Below are positions 13,601-27,400 of a stretch of 64,000 bases of DNA, piece by piece (the first letter of the stretch is position 1; every line of letters begins with the position of its first letter). The notes under the pieces were generated by a model, which saw only the letters and a program-made list of their open reading frames with translations, was not told where the DNA came from and did not search any database. A program made the position numbers and the translations under genes. Origin of the DNA: Crotophaga sulcirostris (taxonomy: Eukaryota; Chordata; Aves; Cuculiformes; Crotophagidae); contig VYZB01000733.1 in the NCBI GenBank assembly GCA_013397455.1, positions 30,308-94,307 of the forward strand. Direction: 5' to 3'.

Positions 13601-16600
13601 AAAGTATCCAACCACTTGAACTCATAAATAAAAAAATAATTGTAAAGTTCAGGAGGGAGATTGTCTCTAACTTGAAAACTGAGAATATTGAGGATATAAA
13701 TAATTATGTAAGAGCTACTAAACTCTCTTTTAAAATCCATCTCTTTCATTGTTTCTTCATGCAAAAAGAATTGCCAGGCCATCAGTGGGTTTTATATCTC
13801 TCTTCCAAGCTCACCAAGAGGAAAAAGACACTAGTTACAGTCAAAATCACACAACAGATAAATAAACAAAAATCTAAAAACTCACACCAAATAAAATTCC
13901 ACTTCCACCTTCTTATCTGTGTTCAGATTGTTCTTCAAGCAAAAATTCAGGAACTACAGAAAGGGAATGCTGTGTAACAAGGTTTAAATACATCTAAACT
14001 GAGTCTGCTATCCTTAGTGATCTACTACAAGAAAAGAAAACACTTGCCTTTTTGTTACTTATTATTCCTCTGTACACAAGACCGCAATTTTGAGTTTTAC
14101 CTATTTCAAAGCAACAGAGTATTTCTTAAAATTGTCTATAATTTGGTAAAATAATTGTATTTACCTAACTGAATAATTTTTATTAAAAGCAAATGAAAGT
14201 ATGAACTGCATACTAGTTCTTCCAACAGAGTATCATAAAAGCAGAGCTACTGATCAAATCAAGAGCACTTTTCCATAAAAAGTTAATAAAGAGAATGAGA
14301 ACATGCATACTGCTTTCTATCATATATACTGCATTAAGAGTGTACTAGATGCCTTAAAATTAGTAAAATAAAGTGCTTCTTGCATGAATCTGCAGGACAG
14401 AATCCGATATCAATAAAAACAAATGAAAGAGCTGAGAAGAGTTACTGATCACCAGTTTGCTTGTGGCAGGGCAAAATGGAAGTTAAAACTTGAAAGTGTG
14501 ATACTTGACATTTGAACAACATTCCAAAAATCAACAAGGTCAATAACACTGTTGAAACATCATGCACACCATTTTGGGAGAAATTTGTCTGCATATATAG
14601 GTATTTTATAGGTTCACACAGCTATACAGCTTCTACAGACTTACTTAGCAAATTTGCTTGACTTAGAGGTTTTCTCCCTGTTATGTTTTCTCTTGTTCTT
14701 ACCCTCTCATGAACATAAAGCCAGTACAGAATTGTGTCATATGAGGTTAGCTCTATATTTCATCGCAAGATGAAGATAAAAGAGAAAATTAATCCAGTCT
14801 AACTTCCTGAATGGGAAAATACTTCTCAATATGTGCCAAGAATCTTATGAAAGACATAATTTATTTTGCACTCCCTATGGAAAGACTTGTTTAATGACAC
14901 AAGACTGTATGATACACTAACTAGTATTTGTTATTTCAGTGCTCAAGGTCCAAAATCTTATTTGATTTGAAAGTATGGGGTGCAACACTTTAACAAAGCT
15001 ATACTCCTTTATCCCGGAATATGTGTGTGTGTTTAGGAATAATTAGTGAAGCTATCTTCAGTCATTTCCAAGAGTACAATTAAAGAGTAAAGAAACTAAG
15101 CACATGGAACTGTTGTTGATTTCCAGTGAAGGTGCTATGCCATTTCTTACTACTTTCAGATAGGAGAGATTTGCAGAGCCACCTTCCTTATGGGTTCCTC
15201 ATGTCACAGAAAGAGGTGATTACGTGTCATAATAAGTGATAAAAGAATGGTACCCTGGCTACTCAAAGTATTCTCCAGCCATTGTTCTTTTCTAGCCTAC
15301 TTATATATCCCATTCCTTTCCCACACATCATCACTGTAAACTACATATTCTGTAATTCAGTTTAAACTCAGTATTCTTTGTTCAGTATTAACTGCCAATT
15401 GAAAAAAAAATTGCTACAAAACATTGAATGAAGAAAAAAAGTTTTGCAGAATGTTACCAGCAAACTTATCCCAAGTGAGCAGTATATAATGCCCCATTAT
15501 CCCTGCAATCACTTTAGGATTTTCCCCATATGTAGAAAGCTTGTGTACAGGTGAAGGGCACACACATTCTTTTCCAATATGTAGATCTCAAAACATTTTT
15601 CATAGTAAGAACAGATCCTCATAAAGAGGATTTAAGCTTTACCATGATAGACTTGATTCTCTTGATTAACTTTTGAGCCTATTTAGAGGTAAATCCTTAG
15701 ACTCCAACAAACCTATAAAGCACATACTGCAAGTTATGAACTTCAATTTACCACCATTTTCTCTGTAATTGTCATTGATTGACTGATGACATATTTGGTT
15801 AGGAGGCAGTGTACTTTCTTCCCATTCCCTCTCGCCCCTACAAGACATATATCCAAAAGGATATTCTAATCAAAAAAGTGCTCGAGGCCATCTCAGCAAC
15901 TATATCTCCTTTCACTTCCTCCCCAGGTCAGCTGAAAAACGCTGTCTCTTCTCAGCATTCTCTGTTTCCTCTGCTCACGCTCTGGCAGCGGCACTGAGCA
16001 TGGAGGAAAATTCTCAGCTCATCTATGGAAGCAATTTTTCAGAGGTTTTCCCACAAAGAGACCCAGACCAAACAAGGAGCTCTGAGTAGAGCAGAAAAAC
16101 TCTTCTGCACAAGTTCCCAGGGCACTTCAAACCCTCCAGCATGCATTCCAGCTGCCCGTGATGTAAGAAAGAAAAATTTATGTTCTAGAGTGAAGGGATC
16201 TGATAAAGCAATTACTATATTCATACTAGCAAATATTTTGTATTATATTCCAAAACCAAGACTATTCTGAATATATAATCTGATTGTATTTTCAACTTTT
16301 ATATCCATTAAAACTTCAAAGTATTTTATGTACAGAAAATTTATGCTACGTGTCCCATGAAGCTGTGCTAACCCTTTGGAGAACTAATCATCCCACTAAA
16401 CAGAATTTCCCCTCTCAGTAATATTTAATACAGTAGAGAGCTTGATTATGGTAGCAAAAATACATTTTAGTTTCCTAAAAGAGGAAAAACACTCCAAAAG
16501 GTCCAGGTTTGAGCAACTGTTTTCCTACACAATTAAATTCAAAAGACAGAGAATAAAGCTTAGAGCAAGGTTCTATTTAAATAGTGTCACGTACTTCCAT

Positions 16601-16812
16601 ATTAGTGAAAAAATGCGTACTTGCAAGAGGGAAGCAAAACAGTTGTTTAGATTATACATCTCAAAGAGTGCGTGGAGTTTATTAATGGTAGGGGTAGTCA
16701 GTAAATCCAGTTAAGGAAGGCAGCCAAAAGCAGTTGATGCAATCAGAATGCTCTATTCATTAGGCACACAACATTTAAGAAAATTTACAAGCACCAACAT
16801 TAACCAGTGTTC

Positions 16813-16995
16813 CTAACCTTTACCATTTGTATGATGAACTCGGCCTTCAACAGACAGAATAATTATGCTAATAGAAGAAAAACTTTCCAAAAAAAAGGCA
16901 GCCAAATCTAAGAGACCTGTCAATGCCAGTGTCATCAGCAGAGTGATAACTAGTAAAGAGCAGATATCAAAGGCTGTCTTTTTCTTCCCCTCCAT
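16813..16995 (-). CDS. Hypothetical 60-residue single-pass membrane micropeptide (unproven)
   Basis: I do not recognise this frame. It starts MEGKKKTAFDICSLLVITLL and contains one strongly hydrophobic segment (about residues 11-35, ICSLLVITLL to LAAFFL) after a lysine-rich N-terminus. A second hydrophobic patch, ISIIIL, follows, then a polar tail ending HHTNGKG. The ATG has A at -3 and G at +4, a good initiation context. A second ATG in good context (ACCATGA, 17015-17017) lies upstream in another frame and ends after 16 codons. A TTATAAATA word lies near 17042-17050 in minus orientation. A possible donor (ATG/GTAAAG) lies near the 3' end. There is no splice, homology or polyadenylation support, and chance or a decayed gene is quite possible. 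Confidence 0.2.
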   Translation of the reverse strand: MEGKKKTAFDICSLLVITLLMTLALTGLLDLAAFFLESFSSISIIILSVEGRVHHTNGKG

Positions 16996-18675
16996 ACTCT
17001 GTTCTGTTTGAGCTCATGGTGGTCACAGCTCCTTTAACAATATTTATAATGAAGGAACAACGTTGGAGATGTCAACCCTGATTATTCATAAACGCTCCTC
17101 CTGCCCAACTCTCCCCTCAGGCTAACTGTAAAAGTACCTGATTCCCAATTCTCAAACACAAAAGCGCACAGAACTTGAAAGCTGAGCTGACTAATAAAGT
17201 TTGCATATCCCTAAGAACAAGAGCACACAATGAAGAAGAAAAGGAATGGTAAGATTAAACAAAAACAGTAAGCTTGGATGGGAAATAATAAAAATTTAAA
17301 GAGGCAGGAACTTAGATCCCCCCTCATACTCCTGTTAATTTACATTTCAGCATGTCCTAAGAAGCATCTGTCTTATCTCCTGACGGCTGCATCAAGGTGT
17401 AATATACACCACAAAACTTAAATCACACTTTGGAGCTGGAATTATGAGAGGTTGTGAGCAATATAGCTTCTGGGTCATTGAACTTCAACTCAGGAGGAAT
17501 CTAGAACAAGGAATGAGACTGACCCAGCAAACAATTCCACCTTACTGTTTCACTTTGGGGCCTTTATTGATATTTTAAACACACGTAAATGCAGGAAACG
17601 CCTTCAAACAAGCAAGAAACTGGGTTTACAATAGAACCATGAGCTAGACCCTGCTGTAGAGCTGTCCTGTATCTCTGAGCGCTTGCCAAACAAAAAGTGC
17701 TTGGGGCTGGACTGTCACAGACTTTTCTTAATCACCCAGGGGACTAAAAGAAAACAGGACCATCTCTGTCCCCCTGTTCTGCCTTGCTTACATTATGATT
17801 GACTGCTGGAAAGGGCAGGTGTCACCTGCCCAGGACAAACAAGTGGACAGGAAGGACAACAAGAGGAAGGAGCCCATGCTGGTCCAAGCAGCCAGCGGGT
17901 TGCAGAAACAGGAGTCTCTTCACTGGGCCTTTATTGAGGCTGACTGACACTACAGCCTTGCCTCACGTTTTGAAAGGTCTGCCTGATCAAGAGGTACAGG
18001 AACCTCACACGCTGTCACCTCCTGAGAAGAATCACCAAGCTGTTTGACTGCACACAGCAAGTTTCTTAAGGCAGGAAACAATAATAACAAATACTGTCTC
18101 TCGAGAAATCTACAGGGGCGTTTTGAGGCCAGCGATAACAAAGTACAGAATTGTGCAATACAGCATTTGAGCAAGACACTGGGATGAACTTTTTAAATCA
18201 GGGAAACTGACATGAGATCCTCTTTCCAGAGTTCCCTTACTGGTATTTAGTTCTGTTGCAGAATGGCTCAAGAGTTCAGAAGCCACAAGAGCCTAACTGG
18301 TCTGTAGGCAGACGTGTCACACCAGTGGGAGTGATAGGATATACAAGTCATCACCAACAAGTTTAGACATTGCTGAGAAAAGCATCTGAGCTTTATAAAT
18401 CAATAGAAGAGAGCGCTGTGACAAATTAAGCTGAGTCAAAACTTGGAGCAACTCTGTAGGCTCTCTGTATAACTAGATAGACTGAGAAAACATTTTTCAT
18501 GAATAAATTTGCATTATCCATAACAACTCCCATAGGCAGGATAGGCTTTCAGGAAAGACAGAACAGCCCTCCTTAGCAGCAGCAGCAAAGGCCCCTCTTT
18601 CTTATTTTCCTCTTTGTGAAAAATTCCTCTGTGCTATGAAAGGAAACGGGCAAGGCCTATTTCAACTGATTTTGC

Positions 18676-18695
18676 CAACACACACACACATACAC
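18676..18695. repeat. Short CA dinucleotide repeat
   Basis: About nine CA units with one CATA interruption. Confidence 0.85.
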
Positions 18696-21600
18696 TTGCG
18701 TGTCTTTTGTTGGAAGGAGAACAGATGGGTAAAAATTTCAGACTACCTCATCTTAGACGAGACTTTCAGTTACCCTTATAGCTCAAGTTACGCCACCTCA
18801 GATGACAGGAAAGTTTTGACTCAGCAGTTTCACCCTCACGCCAGCGTTGTGCCACTTTGATTCACTATAAGTCACACAAGGAGAAGGATGCTCCTGTGGG
18901 TTGTTTATCCACAGTAAGGCATATTCTCTGCTGGGAGATGTAAGCCAGCATTGCGGAACAGTCAACACAATCTTCCTTTCAAATCTGGTTCACTTAATTC
19001 ATTGTTTACAAATGTGTCAGAAATAACCTGGCTTTATCTCAAACATATTTGCAAGATTTGTACCTTTGAAATGCTGCAGCTACCTAATTGCAGTCTTTGG
19101 AACTCTCCCTGTTGAACCACATACTATAGTGGAAGATGAAAACTAGCAATTCATTCTCAGTGAGATGCATTTTCTACCACTATCGTGCTAACCTGGTCTA
19201 AACAAGAGACGACTGCAGGAACAGCTGAAGCACTGAGAAGCCCATAGAGCTTAGAAACGAGTGAAGCATCTCAATTACACATCTTCCAAATGGAAATATT
19301 TCTGTTGAAGGATCAAAGTGACTCATTTCAAATTCCCAATTGCTGTATCCTCTCGGTAGTTTTTCTTGAACCACAAGGGTCTGCCATACCTACTTTCTGC
19401 AGAAGTTCAGACCTTTGTCTAGTTAGCTAAACAACTGTGTCATTACTCAGTGACGTGCATGTATTTACACTGTCATTATCCCCCCAGAAGAGTTACCTCT
19501 GCTAAATTTTACTCATATAGCTTTATCATCTGGAAGCATAACGGGAGACATTCATCCTGTGTAACCCTACCAGGAACGTGTTTAGCCCAGTATTCATGGT
19601 ACATATCTCACATCTCTAGCAAGAGGGCAGTACATGGAGTGATGAAGGAGATGGGGAACAATATCTGACTCAGCTCACTAGCCATGAGGGCATGGCCTTT
19701 TTACTAATTAGCATGATTTCAAAAATAATTGGCCTTCTTGACTATGCCACAGTGCATCAGAGGAAGTTGAGCACGAGGAAAGCAGCCCAGTAAACTCATT
19801 ACTGTTTACTCATTCACTGCCAAATTGTTAAAAGAGGTCATTTAAAAGGTCAAGAATGATACTACACTACATGAGAGCTTTAATCTGAACATATAAGAAT
19901 AGGCAGCAACCTAATTATGAAACCAGAATTAATAGGGAGAAGGTACAGAACAAGAAGATAAGCACAGTGCAGTCAGGGAGGAGCAATTAACCAAAACAGT
20001 CATATATCTTGGAACAAGTCAGCCTTGCTTTTCTAGCCATTGTAGCACCATACACAGTGGCTTTCTAGTGTACCCCATTAGTCCACTAGCCACTCACCAT
20101 ACTGCTGCCTGAATCTATTCATGATTTTAAGTCTGTGCAGCCCAGACAGAGACAAGAGCACTAAAAAAATAAAACCTTTACCCATTCCGAGGCACCCTAG
20201 TGTGGTGCAGTATGAACTGGCAGCCCAGCTTTCCTGGTTTGAGTCTTTAGGCTCTCTCCATAGCTTATAACAGCCCTTCACAAAATCTCAATCACAAACG
20301 TTTGGTTTACAAAGGAGCTTTTCAGGAGACGCATGGTAGATGGAAGCACCTCATCCTTGCGCAAGTTTTTGAACATAAGAAATAATAAACCTTTAGAAAA
20401 AATAATTACCTGGAAGTGACCCTTTACCTGAGGTTGCTTTTCCCTGGTCTGTCTTTTCAGAAGAGTTCTAGAGCTCATGAACAAAACTCACCTGTAACTT
20501 ATGGCTTTATTTACTATGTTTGACAACACATCCAGTAGGACAACAAATTTAAGGTGCCGCAACGCTGAAATATTTCCATAAACCAATCTTGCTCAGTCTC
20601 CTTGGTACATAGCCTCTCTCATAAAAATATTATGCCTTAAAGAAATGAGGGGTCACGAGGGAAGGAAAATTTATATAAGGAAACTCCCACACACTGCCAC
20701 CACCATAAAAAAACATTAACTTTTACCCTCATGAGCTCTTTGTTCCAGCTATCAGTAGTTATTACCTGCCTTCAACATTCCAGCAAAGCAGCAACATTTT
20801 TGCCAGAGTTCTGATTAACCACCAGGAATTTCTCATTCTACCAACACAGTAGCAGCCCTTTGCATCTGACTACCTAGAACATTTAATCAAACTCTCACTA
20901 GTAGCTAAGGACAGAGCAAGAAACCCATGGCAAGCTTCAGCAGGGAAATGAAGTAGATTTTTACAAACATTAATATCCTGGCAAGTCACTGTTGGTAAAC
21001 TCAGCCTTACAGCATTCGCAGCAAAACATGCAAACGTGTGTGACTGAAGGAGCCAGCTCTCTATTTCCTAAACTACCCACTCAGTTTAGATTTAATAAGA
21101 CAGTAATTGCACATTAAGTACTCATTGATTACCTAAAATATATTTATTAAGAAATAACAGCTATGTAACACATCTCTGTTAGATACTCATATCTATTACT
21201 AAGCTATTAAACTCCAATAAATATTTATCAAAAAAATTAGCATCCAGCTAACATAAAATACACATCCTATTAAATCCAAGGAAAATACATGTTGAAGACA
21301 ATTAAAACTCCTGTCTGCTTGCTCCACTTTTTCTGAGCAATGCTGTTCTCCCTGTGTCTGAAGTTATAGCACCAAACATTTGAACTGCAATCTTCTTGAA
21401 AAGATTCAAGAAATTTCAAGATGACATCTCAAGTCTTTCAAGAAATCCTTCTTAGAGCCTCATTTGCTTGGTGACTGCACATCATCCTTCATAGCTCTGC
21501 TGCTCCTGACTCTGGAGCACAGAGGAGGGCTTTTCCTGCCATCCTCCATCCTTCAGCAGACAGGCTCTCAGGCAAGTGGTTTCCATAGACAGCAGGCTGT

Positions 21601-22264
21601 GCTCCTGTTGCTGTTCTGGGGATTGCTGGAGTCTATTGTTTAATATAAGGATACTCTGAGACTCTAAGAAGGAGGCAGCAAGTGGAAAAGTGGCTGTGGA
21701 TTGATAGCAGCTGAGTTGAGGTTCTCACAATGGTAAGTGAATTTATTCATCAATAATGACCATACATACTTCCGCTGCACAGGTGCACACCCATGAGAAG
21801 AGCAGAAAGGGAGGTGACATTCAATTAAGTAAAGAAAATTGCAGTCCCAAGGGATATATTTTACAGAAATAAAAATAACAATCCAGCCACATCTGTCCTG
21901 GATCAAAGATGATAGACTTCTGACAAAGAGTTGGCAGGAGTCTGGTGACAGACACCAAAAGAAGCGCCAAAAGGAAGAGACTGCGAAAACGGAGTGGATG
22001 GGCCCTGGTGCCAGCGTCTCTGCACAGACAGGAACTGCTGAACTAACACACATACAAAATGAAACTTCACTCTGAACATTTTCTTTATGCCCAGAGAATT
22101 GCTTTTCAGATACAAAAGAGCTACTGGAATGAAATGAGGTACATTCTGTCCAGTGGGCACTCCCTGGAATCACATCTAAAGCACCTATGTAGGGCAGCAT
22201 AATGAAACTTTATTTCTACTGCTCACAATTCATCAGTTTTCTGGGTAAGTCCAAAACTCCTACA

Positions 22265-22400
22265 GACTCACTGGCCTCCTGCTGCAGCAATTAATTCACT
22301 TGTCCTACTAAGCTATTAATTAATTTTAAAAAGCCCTTGTTGCTAAGGAATGCATATACATCATTAACACCAGAGAGCTGTTTTATTGCATTATTGTTTA
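22265..22400. promoter_or_regulatory. Candidate enhancer-like block (X-box/TEAD/octamer/forkhead words)
   Basis: Within 135 bp there are GTTGCTAAGG (22339-22348, RFX X-box-like), an overlapping GGAATG (TEAD-like) and ATGCATAT (octamer-like), two ATTAATTAATT-type homeodomain words, and ATTGTTTATT (forkhead-like). Motif presence alone is weak evidence; conservation has not been tested. Confidence 0.3.
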
Positions 22401-24307
22401 TTAGAACACAAACTCAGAAAAAAGGAAATTGGAAAGAGTGAAGGTTGTAAAGCAAAAAAACAGACATGATCTGGAACATAGGCATACTCAGTCATGGAAA
22501 TTCTGTTTGAAGCTTCACTGTCTGTTTTATTATGGATTCCATAGGCAGCTTCTAATTTAGTGCAGCTGTTAACACTCCTGCTACATCAAAAATTCCCTCT
22601 GCTGAACTTTAGTACAGGTTTTTGTGTTAGATAAGCACCAGTCCTTTCCAATTTCACAGTTTCCTAATTATGGTATTGCAGTTCACATTTGTACTATAAA
22701 CCTGATCAGATTTAAAAACAAAAAAGAAGAAAAGAAAGAAATAAAAATAAAAATACAAATAAAAGAGTAGTAATTTCCATCTGTGGTTACTGTTTTTACT
22801 AGCTACTGCATTTACACAGTGATATACAAAAGGTGTGGAATAGCTGGTCAGTAACCAGCTTAGCAATTTTTTTCTTGGTATAGTGCTGTGAAATGTGTAT
22901 TATGGCACCTTCTGTGACAAACCACCATGTAAAAGCTTTGATCTTCAATTGCTAGTCAAAATGTTAATACTCATTTCTTTTAACCACATATACTTTAAGA
23001 AAATTAAGATAAACAAATAACTCAATTACCGACAAATGAAGGGTAAAAACCTACAAGAAGGATAAACCCACTAACTGAACATTTAAAGCTTTAAATAGCA
23101 AACTAACTCCAAGTGACTAACAAAAGGCTACCATTGATAAAACATCCCTGATAAACAAGATAATTTGGGTTTTTTTATAAACTGTTTAAAATAGCCACCT
23201 TTCCTTCCGAGACATCCACAGAAGTGTTTCCCTTTTCTTTAAAATCTTGAGTTTACTGCAGAGAACACAACTAATCCCCTTTTCCAGCAACAGTGGCTCA
23301 GGGCCTCTATGAAACATTTGTTCTGCAAAGTGACATATTGTGACAAATCCGATGATAATGGGGAAACGTGAGAAATCTGACAGCAATACTTTACTCCTTG
23401 TTTTCACTAATGAGAATAAAACACTAAGAGAGGCACCTATCAAAAAATTGCAGTAAGCAATTTATTTGGTTGAAACACAAGCAGTCCTTTCTGTTTCCCT
23501 GCTCATCTTTCTCTTACTTTGCTCAGAGGAGGCTTTTCATTTTTTTTCTTCATTTTGCTTTATATTGTCAACCAAGAACAGAGTTCCTGAGGAGACAAAC
23601 AGGGGGTAAAGAAGACAAATCTGTCTCCTTTGTGTGAGAGCTGTAGGCCAGAGTTATCAACTCCTCTGCTATTCAAGACAGATTTGCATATCCAAGGCCA
23701 CCCGAGGCAGAGAAGGCATTTGGTGTCTGATTTTTTTTTTCCACAAAAACACATCAGGGAGTGAAGCAAAATAAGGAAACTCCTAAAAAGATCCAAGTAA
23801 CTACTCAAAAAAAAAAAAAAAAGAAAATGAAAAAAATCACAAAACTTTGTGGAGGGGAAAAACTTCCATTCAAAAATTTCTTTCTTGGAAAAAAAGACAT
23901 TTTATACTTAACGGAATTTCCAGATATCCTTATTAAAGAAGCTTCACAGTCAGTAACTTGGCAGAAGAACTTCAGATTGGCACCCATGCTGTTCCTGTCT
24001 ATATCTTAATACAACACTACTTCTCTGCACACAGGAACCAAGAACAATCCAGCCTGCAAAAGAGCGTGGGCTACTTTCCCAGCAGTCTTGTACCTTAACT
24101 ACAGTTTGGTAACTGAAAAAAAAAATAAAGCCACTATGGTGGGCACACTATTCATTGACTCTGCCATTAATACCCACTATCTGGAAATAACAGAGAAATG
24201 CTGCTAGGAGTGGGTAAGATTTCAGTACAGTCAATCTCTTATCTTCCTACAGATGTAATACTGGAATTAATTGATCACATAATATCAACACAGCGATTAC
24301 TTTTTCA

Positions 24308-24408
24308 CAATATCACAGTATTATAAGGTTGGAAAGGACCTCTGAGATCCTCGAGTCCAACCTACAACCCAACACTAACACCAACTCATCATCTAAACCA
24401 TGGCACTG
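24308..24408 (-). mobile_element. CR1 LINE fragment, 3' UTR only
   Basis: On the minus strand this reads from CAGTGCCATGGTTTAG, the ORF2 stop region, through the GGTTGGACTCGA and AGGTCCTTTCCAACCT-type core to a TAATACTGTGATATTGTG tail. It is a CR1 copy 5'-truncated at the very end of ORF2. The lower edge is the octamer tail. It has no coding capacity. Confidence 0.9.
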
Positions 24409-27400
24409 CATTTCTGAAATGTTCTCAGGAAAATCTCAATAAATACGAATATATTTAAGTTAAAGTTAATCTTTTATTGAGAATATGTATGTGACGTACA
24501 TGATGCTAGGGAGACAGTGTATACATGCAGTACTTTTATTGATTAACAAGAATTAGCTACTTAGCTGCTAATTTCTTCTCCTGCCATATAATCCACTGTT
24601 TTTCTTACACACTTTTTTTAATATAGAACTACTTGTTTACTTGATTTTGCCATTCTGCCTCACAAAAGCAATTTTTAATGCAAAAAGCTGTCACCTGTAA
24701 TGGCATAGAAGAACTCTAACAAACCAAGGTGTTATTTATCCTGAATGAAGATGGTAGAACTTCATTCCACAATGCACAGCCCAAAATTCCTAAGGTCCTG
24801 ATTTGTGTTCATTGCCTATACTGAATATCTCTTAAAAAAATCTTCCTGACTTCAACATAAGATAATGTGAAGCATAATTGGTTCTTGATCTGACGAATAT
24901 TATCCACAGTTGTCTTAGCTAGACCTGAAACACTAATCAACTGCCCAAAGACAAACAAAAAATCTCTGATAATATGCCTCAAGACAGAATGCTACAAAAC
25001 AGCACTTAAAAAAATAATACACAAAATCAAAATTTGTGTCAGCAATTAAAAATCAAAGTCCTGAGCTTATAGCTTTTAACCTGTGGTTTATTTTGTTTAA
25101 AAAGAAGGGTTGCGGATGTAACCTATTTTCCTGAACATTTATCTGTAGCATCAGAAATTAAACACTTCATAAAAGCCATTAGACCTAGGCATATTTGTAT
25201 TTTACACTAGAGACTTCATATTCCATTAATTTATTTATTAATTTATTTTTACATATTTTCCAAAGAAAGTAATGAAGTTAAATTTTCTGCTGTGGAGTCT
25301 GAATCTTTACCCATGCTGCTAACATTTCTCATGGATTTAGAAATCCAGCAGGTCAAGTGCAGGTTTCAGGAGCATTGATCACTTCCTCATATCTAGAGCA
25401 CATCTTCACTTGCCCCATGTTGGTGTGCTCAGCCACAAGCACCGTACGCATCGTAAAATCCCAGTACTGATCACACTGGCAGTGGCTTCCATGTTTCAGC
25501 TACAGTGTACTAATATGTACAAAGTCCATTTCAAAAGACTGTTTCAAGTAACTTATCAATGCCTGTTGCGACAGCTGAAGGAGAACACGGCACTTTCAAA
25601 ATACTTGCAGCAAATTGGAAAAATCAACTTCTAGGAAATAAAGTATATTTGGCCTCTATAATATATTAAGTCTGTAAGTATAAAGAGTGTGCTAACGTCT
25701 AGACAATAAGAACAGTTATACCTTTAGTTCTAGTCTTTTGGTCCAACTCAAGGAGTCACTGTGCCCTGATTTTTTCAGTTCTAGAGGGTATACAAGCCAT
25801 TTTCTTTGTGCTTTCTTTGTACACAATTATTTTTCAGACGTAAATAGACATAAATAATGCATACAGAGAATCTGAAGCAATTATGTCTGCCTCTCTCCCC
25901 CTTTAGGAACTACACCAAATTTAAAGTATAATACTAAACAGTCTCTACGTTTGATACCCTAGATTTTACTTTAGTGTGCCACTTACTTACTGTACATTGC
26001 TCTCTCTAGTAACTACTAATAGAGTATGAGCTTTATTTTAATATATAAACTTTGCACATAGGTGTTGGTCCCAGATTTTCAGAGTTACATTTTACCACTA
26101 ATAATAACAAAATAAACAGATTAAAATGAAATGCCACAGTATAACTGCAGTGAACTTGTATTATTGAATACGAAAACAGAGGTTACTGTGGTAAAAACAG
26201 GATCTGTTGAAGAACAAGGCATGCTTTACAATTCAAAAGTTAGATCAGTAGAGTTGTGCAAGTAAATCCCCAAATCAGTTTGACTTTCTTAAAAAAATAA
26301 AGTACATCTGTTTCTTTTTATCTGCATTTTGGATCTGAGGATTTAATAGAGTATTAGGCCACATTTTTCAAGTATTTATCTATAATAGGGGTTCTGAAGG
26401 AGTGTATTAAAAATACACAGCCACCACCCCCCAAAACAATAAAAAACCCTAAGAGTCTCTCAAAACCACTGATCCACATGGGAGAGAAGCTGAAGAAAGA
26501 AAACGACCCCCAAACATGCAGAAATCCATCACAAAAAAAAAAAGAAGTCATAAGAATTCACAGTCCAGTACACAATTTCCATGCTTTCCTATATGCATAA
26601 AAACATCAGTACTGCCATAAATATTAAGGTCAACATAAGATGAGAATTTTCCATGTGATACACTGGCTGGTAGCAACTAAAGCAGCAGAGTGACTTCCTC
26701 TGCCCTTTCAATCCCCTGTTTCCAGGAAGAGCTAAAGGCTGGCAGACGCATGTGTGCAAGAGGATAAAAAATCACAGCAGAACAGCATAGAAAATTCCAC
26801 CAACTCAAGTTTTTCCTCACCTATTTATACACCACCACATTTCTCATAATGACATTTCTCACCTGGCACATTAACTATTTGTACAGTATTAAAATTAACT
26901 TGTTCTCTCTTAGAGGCTCCACAGAATCGGTTTGACCGAAATGAGATTCCTCCCTAAGTCCCCAGACTGGATTCCCCTGATCTATTTACTGTCTTTATGA
27001 TAGCAGTTGCTAGAAGGGCAGTGTAGATCCTATAACTAGTTGGAAGGCATGAATAAATTAAAATCTAACAAGGGCAATACTTTGCAATCACAGAATCAAG
27101 ACCTTCGAGATCATTGAGTCCAACCATACCTGTCCTCTGCTAAACCATGGCCCCCAGAAACTCATCTGCCTGTTTTTTAAACACCTCCAGGGATGATGAC
27201 TCAACCTCAATCCCACAATGCATTCAAGAGCAGCAAAATTAAAACGAATATTATTATCATAACTGTTTTTTAAACCTATGAAATTAATTCAAAGTGTCTT
27301 CTAGGTCATCTGGGAAAGGTCTAAGCTCTATTGTTACTCCATCCATTAAATAAGTATTATGACTTTATAGGCATTACAACATTCATTTTAAATAGCAGAG

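Larger units (their letters stand above)
5627..24307. other. Long intergenic stretch without recognisable transposons
   Basis: Almost 19 kb with no CR1, LTR or SINE that I can recognise, and no gene. The longest open frame (21664-22200 minus, 178 codons) has no known motif. Blocks near 7.43-7.77, 12.8-13.08 and 22.26-22.40 kb look like candidate conserved regulatory elements. The hypothetical membrane micropeptide is at 16.8-17.0 kb. Confidence 0.65.
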
